From assembly GCF_050859025.1 (NCBI RefSeq), contig NZ_CP138200.1:4278001-4342000 (forward strand): 64,000 nucleotides of DNA, in the 5' to 3' direction. Shown piece after piece: positions 53,300-62,127 of this stretch (position 1 is its first letter; each line of letters opens with the position of its first letter). This DNA comes from Wukongibacter sp050859025. GTDB lineage: Bacteria; Bacillota; Clostridia; Peptostreptococcales; Caminicellaceae. The notes beneath the pieces were generated by a model, which saw only the letters and a list, made by a program, of their open reading frames with translations, was not told the origin of the DNA and ran no database searches. Position numbers and translations under genes: made by a program.

Positions 53300-54475
53300 T
53301 TATAGCTTTAGGACATAATCACAGATATTTACTACCTTACCGTCTTTTACATATACTCTAGGAACTCTCTTACTTATCATACAGACTATCTCATAGTTGA
53401 TTGTATCTATACTTTCGGCAACATCATCTATAGTTATGTAATTTTTACCATCTGTTCCAAATAGCACAACCTCATCATTAGGCTTTACATCTAGCCCAGT
53501 AACATCAATCATACATTGATCCATACATATCCTTCCAACTACAGGAACTATTTCTCTCTTTACTATTGCCTTTGCCTTGCCACTTAGCAATCTCGTATAT
53601 CCATCAGCATATCCAATTGGTAATGTTGCAATCTTAGATTTTCTATCTGTCTTATATTTTAAACCATAGCTAATTCCAGTTCCTTTTTCTACTTCCTTAA
53701 CATGTGAGACTTTTGCCCTTAATGACATAACCTCTTTTAACTTTACTCTTTCGTGGTCTACCTCATTTGATGGGTACAGACCATAAAGCATAATACCTGC
53801 TCGTATCATATTGTAATTCAAATCCGGTAAATCTATTGTGGCTGCACTATTTGATACATGCTTTATAGGTATCTCTATATCGGCCTTTTCTAATTCACTA
53901 CAAAGGATTTCAAATTTCTTTTTTTGGTTATATGTAAATTCCTTATCTGTTTCATCTGCTATTGCAAAATGAGTAAATATCCCTTCAATAGTAAGCTTCG
54001 GTAGTCTACTTATATTTTTAATTATTTCTACTGTTTCTTCGCCTGGCTTCATGCCTAGTCTACTCATACCAGTATCTACCTTAATATGAATCTTTACCTC
54101 TCTATCTAACTCCTCAGCTTTATTCGAAAATGCTACAGCCTGTTCATATGTATAAATAGTTTGAATGATGTTATGTTCTATAACTAAATTAGCACTCTCA
54201 TTTGGCGTATATCCTAATATAAGTACAGGTGTATCTCTATAGTTCTTCTTTAACTGAATAGCCTCAGAAAGAGTCGCTACAGCAAACCTATCAGCTCCAT
54301 TTTTAAGCAATGTCTCTGCTATTTGTACAGCACCATGTCCGTATCCATCGGCCTTAATTACGGCAGTAATTAGTGTCCCATCCTTTACTACTTTCTTAAC
54401 TTCCCTAATATTGTGGGCAAGATTATCTAAATTAATCTCTGCCCATACGGGTCTCAATTCTTTCATCCTTTGCAT
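53300..54475 (-). CDS. alr: Alanine racemase
   Basis: A 391-residue PLP enzyme converting L- to D-alanine for peptidoglycan. The PLP lysine is Lys41 in IKADGYGHGA; the second catalytic residue, a tyrosine, lies in GTGISYGLKYK of the beta domain. GRICMDQCMIDVT is also conserved. GGAGGGG precedes the ATG. The neighbouring GerS-like lipoprotein and MazEF genes are conserved companions in Firmicutes; in C. difficile an alr gene next to gerS is used in sporulating cells, but this window cannot show which role applies. Confidence 0.97.
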   Translation of the reverse strand: MQRMKELRPVWAEINLDNLAHNIREVKKVVKDGTLITAVIKADGYGHGAVQIAETLLKNGADRFAVATLSEAIQLKKNYRDTPVLILGYTPNESANLVIEHNIIQTIYTYEQAVAFSNKAEELDREVKIHIKVDTGMSRLGMKPGEETVEIIKNISRLPKLTIEGIFTHFAIADETDKEFTYNQKKKFEILCSELEKADIEIPIKHVSNSAATIDLPDLNYNMIRAGIMLYGLYPSNEVDHERVKLKEVMSLRAKVSHVKEVEKGTGISYGLKYKTDRKSKIATLPIGYADGYTRLLSGKAKAIVKREIVPVVGRICMDQCMIDVTGLDVKPNDEVVLFGTDGKNYITIDDVAESIDTINYEIVCMISKRVPRVYVKDGKVVNICDYVLKL

Positions 54476-54494
54476 ATTGTTACCCCTCCATTAA

Positions 54495-55124
54495 TTAAAT
54501 CTGTTCTTTGATAGAAAATATATTATCATCTATCTTCTCGTTAAATTTAAAATCTATGTATTTCACCTCTATTCTTATTTTATCATCTTTATCTAATACT
54601 TGAAGCCTGTAAGGGTAATATTTTTTAATGTCAAACCATAGCTTCTCTTTACTGAAATAGGGATGATTTCCTGGAATATCAGTTTGAAGTAATATATACT
54701 CCTCATCTTTAACGGTATCTCTATTAACCATTGTATTCTCTGTATTTAAAAAGTTATTTAGAAAGTAACCCAAAAAAATTTTATGCTCAACGGAGGTTTT
54801 AAAGTCTTCTACAAGCCATTCTTGCCCTATTCTTGGATGGCATATCCATGCTCTTTTGCCATTATAAATAGTTACCTTTCCTTTAATTTCTTCGGGTCCT
54901 TGTATCTCGATCCTATATTTATCCGGAGCTTTAAACCACTGTTTAGCTATATAGGTTTCTGGGTCTTTGTTGCCATACGCCGTTACTTCTGCAGTGCATA
55001 CGTATGTATCAATACATACCATTTGTTTTTGTGCCTTATAAAATATTTCTTCATCGGTTTTTTCTCCACATCCTGCGAGTAGTAAAATCATTAACAAAAC
55101 TATTATCCATGATTTACACCTCAA
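54495..55124 (-). CDS. GerS/YdcC-like lipoprotein (LolA-type fold)
   Basis: 209 residues: a lipoprotein signal (WIIVLLMILLLAGC) and a LolA/LolB-like beta-rich domain (YIAKQWFKAPDKYRIEI, GKRAWICHPRIGQEW). Bacillus YdcC and C. difficile GerS occupy the same position beside alr; GerS is needed for spore germination through cortex hydrolysis. A spore role is therefore plausible but inferred. The TTG at 55124 is 5 bases after GGAGG; the ATG at 55163 lacks a ribosome site. Confidence 0.8.
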   Translation of the reverse strand: MRCKSWIIVLLMILLLAGCGEKTDEEIFYKAQKQMVCIDTYVCTAEVTAYGNKDPETYIAKQWFKAPDKYRIEIQGPEEIKGKVTIYNGKRAWICHPRIGQEWLVEDFKTSVEHKIFLGYFLNNFLNTENTMVNRDTVKDEEYILLQTDIPGNHPYFSKEKLWFDIKKYYPYRLQVLDKDDKIRIEVKYIDFKFNEKIDDNIFSIKEQI

Positions 55125-55177
55125 ATTTACCTCCCTCAACAACCCAATAAAGAGTGTATTCAATATTCTTTTTACTA

Positions 55178-55279
55178 TATAGAACGCACTTATAAATCTA
55201 TATTTTCATTTCTTGAACAGCCTACCTTTCAAGGCTTTTAAAGGAATTAAAATATAAAAGATTTATTGCGACTTCTATA
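55178..55279. repeat. Family A palindromic element, copy 4 (102 bp)
   Basis: TATAGAACGCACTTATAAAT at one end and ATAAAAGATTTATTGCGACTTCTATA-type sequence at the other. The same 102-bp length as copies 1 and 2, with diverged arms. Confidence 0.75.
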
Positions 55280-55357
55280 ATTATTTTTATTAGATTTTAC
55301 AAATCATTCAGCAAAATTTTCTTCAACTCAGTCCTTCACTTAATTTTACGTAGAAAT

Positions 55358-55804
55358 CTAATAAATATGCCTTAGAATATTACTTCTAGTTATAATTCCT
55401 ACCAACTTATTTTCTGTATCGACTACTGGGACCCTATTTATTTTTTTATCTAATAGTATATTAACTACCTCTTGTACCTCCGTATCTTCATTTACAGTAA
55501 CAACATCCTTGTTCATTACATCTTTGACTCTATAGGCAGTCATTTTCTTTATTTCTTTTTCCAACTTTTTAAAGCTTTCTAAGAATACAATACCATCTAG
55601 TACTGGAATAAATGCAGGCAGATGTAAGCTCTTTTCAGGATAGATCAAATCTGCTTCACTTACTATTCCAACGACATTATTTTGATTATCAACAACAGGT
55701 ACGCCGCTTATTTCGTTATCAAGCAAAATTCTAACAAGCTCCTCCACCTTTTCTTCAACTTTAACGGAAATGACGTTGCTATTCATAATATCTTTTGCTT
55801 TCAT
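55358..55804 (-). CDS. CBS-domain pair protein
   Basis: 148 residues made of two CBS domains (KAKDIMNSNVISVKVEEKV; VKDVMNKDVVTVNEDTEV), with the typical VPVVDNQNNVVGIVSEADL and VPVVDTENKLVGIITRSNI. CBS pairs bind adenosyl nucleotides and control a partner. No fused partner is present, and the target is unknown. It lies between nnr and the GerS-like gene. Confidence 0.92.
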   Translation of the reverse strand: MKAKDIMNSNVISVKVEEKVEELVRILLDNEISGVPVVDNQNNVVGIVSEADLIYPEKSLHLPAFIPVLDGIVFLESFKKLEKEIKKMTAYRVKDVMNKDVVTVNEDTEVQEVVNILLDKKINRVPVVDTENKLVGIITRSNILRHIY

Positions 55805-55845
55805 AGGTTCTCTCCTTTCAAAATTTTTTCTTAAATATTTAAATA

Positions 55846-56049
55846 TATAGAACTTATTTATAAATCTATATTTTCATTTCTTAAATATAGAGAGTTCCAA
55901 GTAAATCTTAATTTATACATATCAAAATATCCGATGAATCTTAGGATTTTTTATGTGTACAAATTAAAGTTTTGACTGGAATCTCTATAGCCACAACTTT
56001 AGAGTTATTTAAGGAATAAAAACATAAAAGTTCTATTTGTATTTCTATA
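55846..56049. repeat. Family A palindromic element, copy 5, interrupted by a family B element
   Basis: TATAGAACTTATTTATAAAT at the left and AAAAGTTCTATTTGTATTTCTATA-type sequence at the right match family A ends, but the span is 204 bp instead of 102. The extra length is the family B element at 55891-55985. Confidence 0.78.
55891..55985. repeat. Family B palindromic element, copy 3, nested in a family A element
   Basis: AGAGTTCCAAGTAAATC...TTGACTGGAATCTC, with the core ATATCAAAATATCCGATG as in the other family B copies. TATAG flanks it on both sides (55886-55890 and 55986-55990), as a duplicated target would, although the TATAG may partly belong to the element ends. Confidence 0.78.
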
Positions 56050-56070
56050 AATTCTTTCCATAGCCTTTAG

Positions 56071-57630
56071 TTAAATAGATATAGATCCCTCTACAATCTC
56101 TTTTATTGTATAAGGAATTTCTTCAACTATGTCTCCTGCTAAAAGACCGTATTCACCTTTCTCACTGGCGATCTTATCTCCAGTTAGACCATGTAAGTAT
56201 ACTCCAGTTACAGCTGCCTTTAAAGGTTCTAGCCCTTGAGCTATCAGACCTGTTATAATTCCTGTGAGTACATCTCCACTACCAGCAGTTGCCATTCCAG
56301 GATTTCCATTAACATTAATAAAGGTTTCTTTATTCGGTGAAGTAATTATAGTACTTGCTCCCTTTAAAACTACTATCACTTTCCACTTCTGAGAAAAGTC
56401 TTTTGCTACCTTAACTAAATTATTCTTTATTTCCTCAATAGGTATCCCAGTTAATCTTTCCATCTCACCTAGGTGCGGAGTAATAACTATCTTTGGCTTT
56501 TTCTCAGAAAGCCATTCAATATTTTTTGACAAAATGTTTAGCCCATCTGCATCTATTACTATAGGCACATCTACATCTCTTAATATCCGTTTCACTATTT
56601 CTGAAAGCTCAGCTGTACTTCCACAGCCAGGGCCAATGGTCAATACATCAGCTGTTTTTGTATCTTCAATTATCTTATCAATATGATTTATTCCTATTAC
56701 TCCCTTTCTCATTTCTTGTAAAGGAACAGTAACAGCTTCTGGAATACCTGATTTAACTATGTAATTTAAGCTTTCTCCTATATATAGCCTAAGTAAACCA
56801 ACTCCCGTTCTAAGGGCTGATTTACATGTCAGAACAGCTGCTCCAGCCATTCCTAGAGAACCAGCAATAATATTTGCCCTACCGTAGCTCCCTTTATGTG
56901 TATCTTTTCTTCTAGAAGGTAAATTATTCTCAATAAGCTCTAAATCTATTAAATTGTGATTCAATTCTACATTCTCGATGACCTCATTTGGTATCCCAAT
57001 ATCCTTTATTACAAGATTTCCATTGTATTCTGCTCCAGGATAAATTAAATTTCCATATTTGGGTAGAGCAAATGTTACGGTTTTATCGGCCCTTACTGCT
57101 ACATTATAAACTCTTCCATCATTCCCGCCTATTCCCGAGGGAATGTCAACAGCTATGACATGTTTACTGTATTCATTTATTATATTTATTACCCTTTCGG
57201 GTATACCCCCAACCTCCTTATTCAATCCTGTTCCAAATAATGAATCAATCACTATAGGATATTCTATTATGCTATCCTTCAGTCTCATCAGGTCTTCATC
57301 GCTTATTATTTCATCTATATCGATTCCTAGATTATTAATTATTTTGTAGTTTATTAATGCATCTCCTCCAATACCTTCCTTTTCACCTAAAACAAAAACT
57401 TTTATTTTATAGCCTTTATTATAAAGATGCCTTGCTAAAACATAGCCATCACCGCCATTGTTGCCTCTTCCACAAACAATTGTAATCTTTGAAACTAGGC
57501 TAAATTCATTAATTATCTCCTCAGCAACGGCTCTACCTGCATTTTCCATAAGTATAACTCCAGGTATACCATATTTCTCTATAGCTGTCTTATCAATTTT
57601 TTTTATTTCATCACTTAAAGCAACTTTCAT
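56071..57630 (-). CDS. nnr: Bifunctional NAD(P)H-hydrate epimerase / ADP-dependent dehydratase
   Basis: 519 residues. Residues 1 to about 215 are the YjeF N-terminal epimerase (CGRGNNGGDGYVLARHLYN). Residues about 235-515 are a ribokinase-like ADP-dependent dehydratase (DADGLNIL, TPHLGEMERLTGIP, GMATAGSGDVLTGIITGL). It repairs hydrated NADH and NADPH. GGTGGTGAG precedes the ATG. It follows acpS on the same strand, as in many Firmicutes. Confidence 0.96.
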   Translation of the reverse strand: MKVALSDEIKKIDKTAIEKYGIPGVILMENAGRAVAEEIINEFSLVSKITIVCGRGNNGGDGYVLARHLYNKGYKIKVFVLGEKEGIGGDALINYKIINNLGIDIDEIISDEDLMRLKDSIIEYPIVIDSLFGTGLNKEVGGIPERVINIINEYSKHVIAVDIPSGIGGNDGRVYNVAVRADKTVTFALPKYGNLIYPGAEYNGNLVIKDIGIPNEVIENVELNHNLIDLELIENNLPSRRKDTHKGSYGRANIIAGSLGMAGAAVLTCKSALRTGVGLLRLYIGESLNYIVKSGIPEAVTVPLQEMRKGVIGINHIDKIIEDTKTADVLTIGPGCGSTAELSEIVKRILRDVDVPIVIDADGLNILSKNIEWLSEKKPKIVITPHLGEMERLTGIPIEEIKNNLVKVAKDFSQKWKVIVVLKGASTIITSPNKETFINVNGNPGMATAGSGDVLTGIITGLIAQGLEPLKAAVTGVYLHGLTGDKIASEKGEYGLLAGDIVEEIPYTIKEIVEGSISI

Positions 57631-57705
57631 AATCTCACCACCTTGAAATTAGTATAGGAAGGTCTCTGCCTGTACCAAATATATTCTATCCTTCATATAC
57701 TTTTA

Positions 57706-58071
57706 TCACAACCCTATTGCTTGGGCAACTGCGTACTGTTTACAATGAGAAATAGATAATTCAATCTTAGATATTTCTCTTTCCTCAGCTATTTCTCTAG
57801 CCTTTCCACTTAAAAGAACCATTGGTTTTCCCAGTTTATCTCTAACAATTTCTATATCCGTCCATTTGAATCCTCTTATCCCAGTTCCTAGAGACTTTGA
57901 AATGGCTTCTTTTGCGGCAAAAGTACCTGCAATAGTATATATATTATTGTTTATAGTATTAAAGTACTTTATTTCATTATTTGAAAAAATTCTTTCCACA
58001 AATTTTTTATTCTTTATTGCCTTACTTATTCTCTCTATCTCAATAATATCTATTCCTGTTCCTTTAATCAT
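57706..58071 (-). CDS. acpS: Holo-[acyl-carrier-protein] synthase
   Basis: A 121-residue phosphopantetheinyl transferase that converts apo-ACP to holo-ACP for fatty acid synthesis. The magnesium-binding Asp is in GTGIDIIEIERI and the Glu in FAAKEAISKSLG. ELSISHCKQYAVAQAI closes the fold. GAGGTG precedes the ATG. Normal family length. Confidence 0.96.
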   Translation of the reverse strand: MIKGTGIDIIEIERISKAIKNKKFVERIFSNNEIKYFNTINNNIYTIAGTFAAKEAISKSLGTGIRGFKWTDIEIVRDKLGKPMVLLSGKAREIAEEREISKIELSISHCKQYAVAQAIGL

Positions 58072-58121
58072 CCACTATCACCTCTTACATATAAATTATA
58101 CCTAAATAATAAGATAGAAAA

Positions 58122-58155
58122 AACCCCCAATACTACTTAATAAATATTGGAGGTT
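58122..58155 (-). terminator. Terminator between the coiled-coil gene and acpS
   Basis: AACCTCCAATA and TATTGGGGGTT pair on the minus strand with TTTTTTC after them, directly behind the stop codon at 58165. Confidence 0.82.
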
Positions 58156-58164
58156 TGTTCTTTT

Positions 58165-58767
58165 CTATGTATTAAAAAATTCTCTGTCCAGCTTATCTAT
58201 CTCCTCATGGCCTAAAGTACCATGAAGATATAAATAAAGATCATTTATTCTTTTTTCCTTAGTAAATTTTTCTTCCCACATCTTACCTAAGACCTTTCTA
58301 AGCTTCTGGATTTCTATATCGAGATAACTTACTCTCTCTTTTTCTTCTATAATATCCTCATAGGATTCATATACGGTCTCCTTAAGCAATTCAAAATTCG
58401 TATCATATATTTCCTTTGGCAGCGTTTCCAACTTGAATTGCAACTCATCTATCCTGTCATTAACCTCAAGTATTTTATTTCTTGTGTTTTCTAGTTGTAT
58501 TAGGGCTACACTGTTGTCATTTGAGTTTGCATCATCCGAAAGCTTTAAAACTTTATTCATTAGAACCTTCTTTTTTTTCTGGGCTTCCTTTAACTGTTTC
58601 ATATATTCTTTTTCATCATGTATCAATTCTTCCAATTTTTTAGCTAAGCCCCTCATATTCTTCGTTTGCTTTTCATTATAAAGACTCTGCCATGTATTAT
58701 CTTTAATCAGAATAGGAATTTTTTTTCTCTTTATAATTTTTTCATCAAGGTCTATTTCTCTTGCCAT
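58165..58767 (-). CDS. Hypothetical coiled-coil protein
   Basis: 200 residues, highly charged and predicted almost wholly helical (GLAKKLEELIHDEKEYMKQL, RISEL-like heptads such as NDRIDELQFKLETL). No signal peptide, membrane segment or known domain was seen. GGAGAGG lies before the ATG. It is a single gene with its own terminator, next to acpS. Function is unknown. Confidence 0.75.
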   Translation of the reverse strand: MAREIDLDEKIIKRKKIPILIKDNTWQSLYNEKQTKNMRGLAKKLEELIHDEKEYMKQLKEAQKKKKVLMNKVLKLSDDANSNDNSVALIQLENTRNKILEVNDRIDELQFKLETLPKEIYDTNFELLKETVYESYEDIIEEKERVSYLDIEIQKLRKVLGKMWEEKFTKEKRINDLYLYLHGTLGHEEIDKLDREFFNT

Positions 58768-58839
58768 AGCTACTACCTCTCCTATATTATTAGTTACAGG
58801 TCTTAACTCATAATTTAAATAATATATATTTTATTCTTT

Positions 58840-58922
58840 TATAGCTACGCTACCTTAAAATCAAAAATAAATTTTACTGAAATTAAGTTAAATTTATTAA
58901 TCCTTAAAGTAGCATTATCTTA
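58840..58922. repeat. Family D palindromic element, copy 2 (partial)
   Basis: TATAGCTACGCTACCTTAAA at the left and CCTTAAAGTAGCATTATCTT at the right, matching 17140-17261 but with a shorter centre. The rest of 58768-59152 shows nothing besides AT-rich sequence and the ribosome site of the next gene. Confidence 0.6.
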
Positions 58923-59152
58923 AATAAATTGAAAGTAATACTATTATTGCTTAAGTATAACAATATCATTTAATACTAAAATTGCAATAGTCTTAAAATC
59001 ACAAACTTTTAATCCCTATATAAATATTTTCGTCATAGCCCTTTTATATCTTTAATTATTTCTAAATATAATTTAGATATTAAGCCTTATTAATGTATAT
59101 ATCAAGAAATTTTGCAAAAATTATTATAAAAAGCATAAAAAGGAGTTTTTTT

Positions 59153-60178
59153 ATGAAGCTTTGGATACCCGATAGAGTTTACTTTGAACCGTTGGCAATT
59201 GAATATCCAATAGGTGAAAAAATATTTAACTTCTGTAAAAAAAACAATATTGAAATATTCAAAACCACATCTCACAACCAAGTTAGGGGGATACCTGGTA
59301 GCACCGAGAAAGCAAAATTTGCAAATGCAAAAAAAACCTTAGTAGTAGGGAGAAAAAAGAGTTTAAACCTCGATGTTTGTAAACCCTCCGCCCATTATCA
59401 GTTCTCATTAATGACAAATTGCCCTGGTAATTGTGAATACTGCTACCTTTTCTCAACCCAAGGTAGAAACCCCTATGTAAGAATCTACGTCAATACTAAT
59501 GAAATATTCAAAACAATAGAAAAATATATCAAAAAAAGGCTTCCTGAAATTACTGTCTTTGAAGCTGCCAGCACTGGTGACCCATTAGGTGTAGAACATA
59601 TTACAGGAACCCTAAAGGATACAATAGAGTTTTTTGGAACCCTTGATAAAGGAAGGCTAAGGGTAGTTACAAAGTTTGCTAATGTTGATCCAATATTAGA
59701 TGCATCCCATAACGGGCATACAAGATTTAGATTCTCTATCAATTCTAATTATGTAATAGATAATTTTGAACATAACACAGATAATCTTGAAGACCGTCTA
59801 AAGGCTGCTAAAAAACTAGGAAGAGCAAATTACCCCTTAGGTTTTATTATTGCTCCAATAATTCGTCACGAGAATTGGAAAGAACAGTATAGTTCCTTAA
59901 TCAAAAAACTCCATAGTCATATAGACTTTGCTGAAAAGGACTCCATAAGCTTTGAGCTTATTCAGCATAGATTTACTAGCAACGCTAAAAATATAATTCT
60001 TGAAAGATTTCCAAACACTAAATTGGAAATGGATGAAACTATACGCAAGAAAAAATATGGAAAATATGGAAGAATGAAATATGTATATCAAAAAGAAGAA
60101 GCCCTAGAAATTAAAGATTTCATTTCTGGCTTAATAAAAGAATATTTTCCAAATGCAATAATTGAGTATTTTACATAG
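59153..60178 (+). CDS. splB: Spore photoproduct lyase family radical SAM protein
   Basis: A 341-residue radical SAM enzyme that reverses the spore photoproduct thymine dimer. The cluster cysteines are Cys90, Cys94 and Cys97 in CPGNCEYCYL; Tyr96 and Tyr98, described as important in the Geobacillus enzyme, are conserved. FEAASTGDPLGVEH places Ser140 where the family has a Cys that donates hydrogen to the product radical (Cys140/141). So the gene is a clear homologue, with an altered key residue. The ATG at 59153 follows AAGGAG; an upstream start at 59093 adds an unrelated 20 residues. Confidence 0.88.
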   Translation: MKLWIPDRVYFEPLAIEYPIGEKIFNFCKKNNIEIFKTTSHNQVRGIPGSTEKAKFANAKKTLVVGRKKSLNLDVCKPSAHYQFSLMTNCPGNCEYCYLFSTQGRNPYVRIYVNTNEIFKTIEKYIKKRLPEITVFEAASTGDPLGVEHITGTLKDTIEFFGTLDKGRLRVVTKFANVDPILDASHNGHTRFRFSINSNYVIDNFEHNTDNLEDRLKAAKKLGRANYPLGFIIAPIIRHENWKEQYSSLIKKLHSHIDFAEKDSISFELIQHRFTSNAKNIILERFPNTKLEMDETIRKKKYGKYGRMKYVYQKEEALEIKDFISGLIKEYFPNAIIEYFT

Positions 60179-60279
60179 AACAAAGTCATTGAATATCTAT
60201 TAATTTAACTTGTTGTGCTAGTAAATTATATATTTACATTTTTCAATAGTTAGGAAGTAACTAGGCGGGAGTTTTTAAT

Positions 60280-60333
60280 GCGAAGTGCATCAAAATTTGG
60301 AAAGTAAGCCCTTTTAACTATTTAGCACTTCGC
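60280..60333. terminator. Bidirectional terminator between splB and the peptide transporter genes
   Basis: GCGAAGTGC (60280-60288) and GCACTTCGC (60325-60333) form a perfect 9-bp stem between two convergent genes. A and T runs lie on both flanks. Confidence 0.7.
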
Positions 60334-60359
60334 AAACTTTCTTTTTTATAAAAATACTT

Positions 60360-61139
60360 TTATATCATAGCATCTATCAATTTCTTTGTATATTCATGCT
60401 TTGGTAGATTTACAATTTCATTTGTTTTACCTATTTCAACGATTTTTCCTCTATACATAACTGCAATTCTGTCACAAATATATTTTATAACCTTTAAGTC
60501 ATGTGAAATAAATAAGTAGGTTAAATCTAATTCTTTCTTTAAACTTAAAAGCAAATTTAATATTTGCCCTTGAACTGACACATCTAAAGCCGATACGGGT
60601 TCATCACAGACTATAAACTTTGGTCTTGTTGCTATTGCCCGGGCAATTCCTACACGCTGCCTTTGTCCACCGCTTAATTGATGAGGAAATTTATCTTTAT
60701 CACTGGCTAATAATCCAACCATTTCTAATAGTCTCGTCACTTCCTTATCTTGTTCATAACTTGAAACTATATTATGAATTTTTAAAGGTTCTAGCACTAG
60801 CTCTCCAATAGTCATTTTGGGATCTAATGTACCATGAGTATGTTGGAAAACGATTTGAATATCTTTTCTCATTACTCGCATTTTTCTCTCTTCTATATCA
60901 GTAATATCAATATCGTCAAAAAACACTCTCCCATTATCATTATTCAAAAGCTTTAAAATCAAGTTACCTGTTGTTGATTTTCCACTACCACTTTCACCAA
61001 TTAGCCCCAAGGTTTCACCCTTTTTCACATCAAAGGTTACATCATCTACAGCCTTTATGATTGTTTTTGGAGAAAAAACACTCTTCTTAACTATAAAATG
61101 CTTCGAGAGATTTTCAACCTTTAATAAAGTAGCACTCAT
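60360..61139 (-). CDS. Oligopeptide/dipeptide ABC transporter ATPase (OppF/DppF-like)
   Basis: A 259-residue ATPase with Walker A GESGSGKSTTG, signature LSGGQRQRVGIARA and Walker B FIVCDEPVSALDVS. FQHTHGTLDPKMTIGELV is typical of the DppF/OppF group. The C-terminal oligopeptide cysteine tail is absent. It pairs with the ATPase encoded 16 bases before it and energises the permease at 62128. Substrate unknown, probably peptides. Confidence 0.92.
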   Translation of the reverse strand: MSATLLKVENLSKHFIVKKSVFSPKTIIKAVDDVTFDVKKGETLGLIGESGSGKSTTGNLILKLLNNDNGRVFFDDIDITDIEERKMRVMRKDIQIVFQHTHGTLDPKMTIGELVLEPLKIHNIVSSYEQDKEVTRLLEMVGLLASDKDKFPHQLSGGQRQRVGIARAIATRPKFIVCDEPVSALDVSVQGQILNLLLSLKKELDLTYLFISHDLKVIKYICDRIAVMYRGKIVEIGKTNEIVNLPKHEYTKKLIDAMI

Positions 61140-61155
61140 ATCTTCACCCTCTTGT

Positions 61156-62112
61156 CTATATATTAACGCACCTTACCTTTCTATTTTGATATTCCACTAC
61201 CTTTGGAATAGACTCTTTACACTTCTCGCATCTATTTTTACACCTATTATAAAATGGACATTCATCCTTAAATTCTAAAGGACTCGGAGGTCTCCCCTCT
61301 AGAGCAAATAAAATATCTCGACTTTCATCTAGGGAGCTTACACACTTTAGTAAATCTCTAGTATAGGGATGTAATGGTTTCTTTAATATCTCCTCTGTAG
61401 TTCCCTGTTCCATAACTAATCCACCATACATAATCGTAATCCTATGACATAAAAATCTAGCCACATCAAAATCATGGGTAATTATTATGATAGAAGCTCC
61501 ATACCTTTCGTTAATGCTTCTTAAAAGTCCCAATACTTTTTTCCTTAGAGAAGCATCTATAGAGCTAGTTGGCTCATCGGCAATTAATAGTTCCGGTTTA
61601 CATATTATACCTATTGCAATCATTACTCTCTGACATTGTCCTCCACTTAGCTGAAAAGGATACATGTTATAAATCAGCTTGGCTTCATCTAGTCCTACAC
61701 TTTCCATTACCTCTAAAACAATTTCCTTAGAATATTGTAATCTGTGAACCTTCAAGGCTTCTTCAATTTGCTTACCTACTCTTATATAGGGATTGAGAGC
61801 CTCAGCTGGATTTTGAAATATGTAGGAAATATTCTTCCCCCTTATTTTTCTAAGCTCCATTTCACTCAGTTTAAGCAAATTTTGTCCCCTAAAGTATATC
61901 TCCCCTGAGTCGATTCTTCCTTCTTCATTATCAATGAGCCCTACAATAGAATTAGATGAAACTGTTTTTCCACTACCTGATTCACCAAGAATACCAACTA
62001 TTTCACCTTTCCCTACCTCCAAGTCAATTCCTCTAACCACCTGAAGAAAATCTCCACCATTTCTAAATGATATCTTTAAATCATCTATTTTTAGTAGAAT
62101 TTTATCATTCAT
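61156..62112 (-). CDS. Oligopeptide/dipeptide ABC transporter ATPase (OppD/DppD-like)
   Basis: A 318-residue ATPase with Walker A GESGSGKTVSSN, signature LSGGQCQRVMIAIG and Walker B ELLIADEPTSSIDA. FQNPAEALNPYIRVGKQIEEA marks the OppD group. The C-terminal tail carries clustered cysteines (CPFYNRCKNRCEKC), as in family members that bind an iron-sulfur cluster. It follows the permease-fusion gene by 15 bases. Confidence 0.92.
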   Translation of the reverse strand: MNDKILLKIDDLKISFRNGGDFLQVVRGIDLEVGKGEIVGILGESGSGKTVSSNSIVGLIDNEEGRIDSGEIYFRGQNLLKLSEMELRKIRGKNISYIFQNPAEALNPYIRVGKQIEEALKVHRLQYSKEIVLEVMESVGLDEAKLIYNMYPFQLSGGQCQRVMIAIGIICKPELLIADEPTSSIDASLRKKVLGLLRSINERYGASIIIITHDFDVARFLCHRITIMYGGLVMEQGTTEEILKKPLHPYTRDLLKCVSSLDESRDILFALEGRPPSPLEFKDECPFYNRCKNRCEKCKESIPKVVEYQNRKVRCVNI

Positions 62113-62127
62113 AACAAATCCCTCACA

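Noticed and set aside
5495..58922. A CRISPR array built from the many short palindromic repeats
   Set aside because: The repeats are about 100 bp, scattered singly or in pairs over 50 kb, have no spacers and there are no cas genes.
60245..60345. A separate small gene between splB and the peptide transporter
   Set aside because: The stretch has only a perfect hairpin between convergent genes, with no start codon and ribosome site of note.
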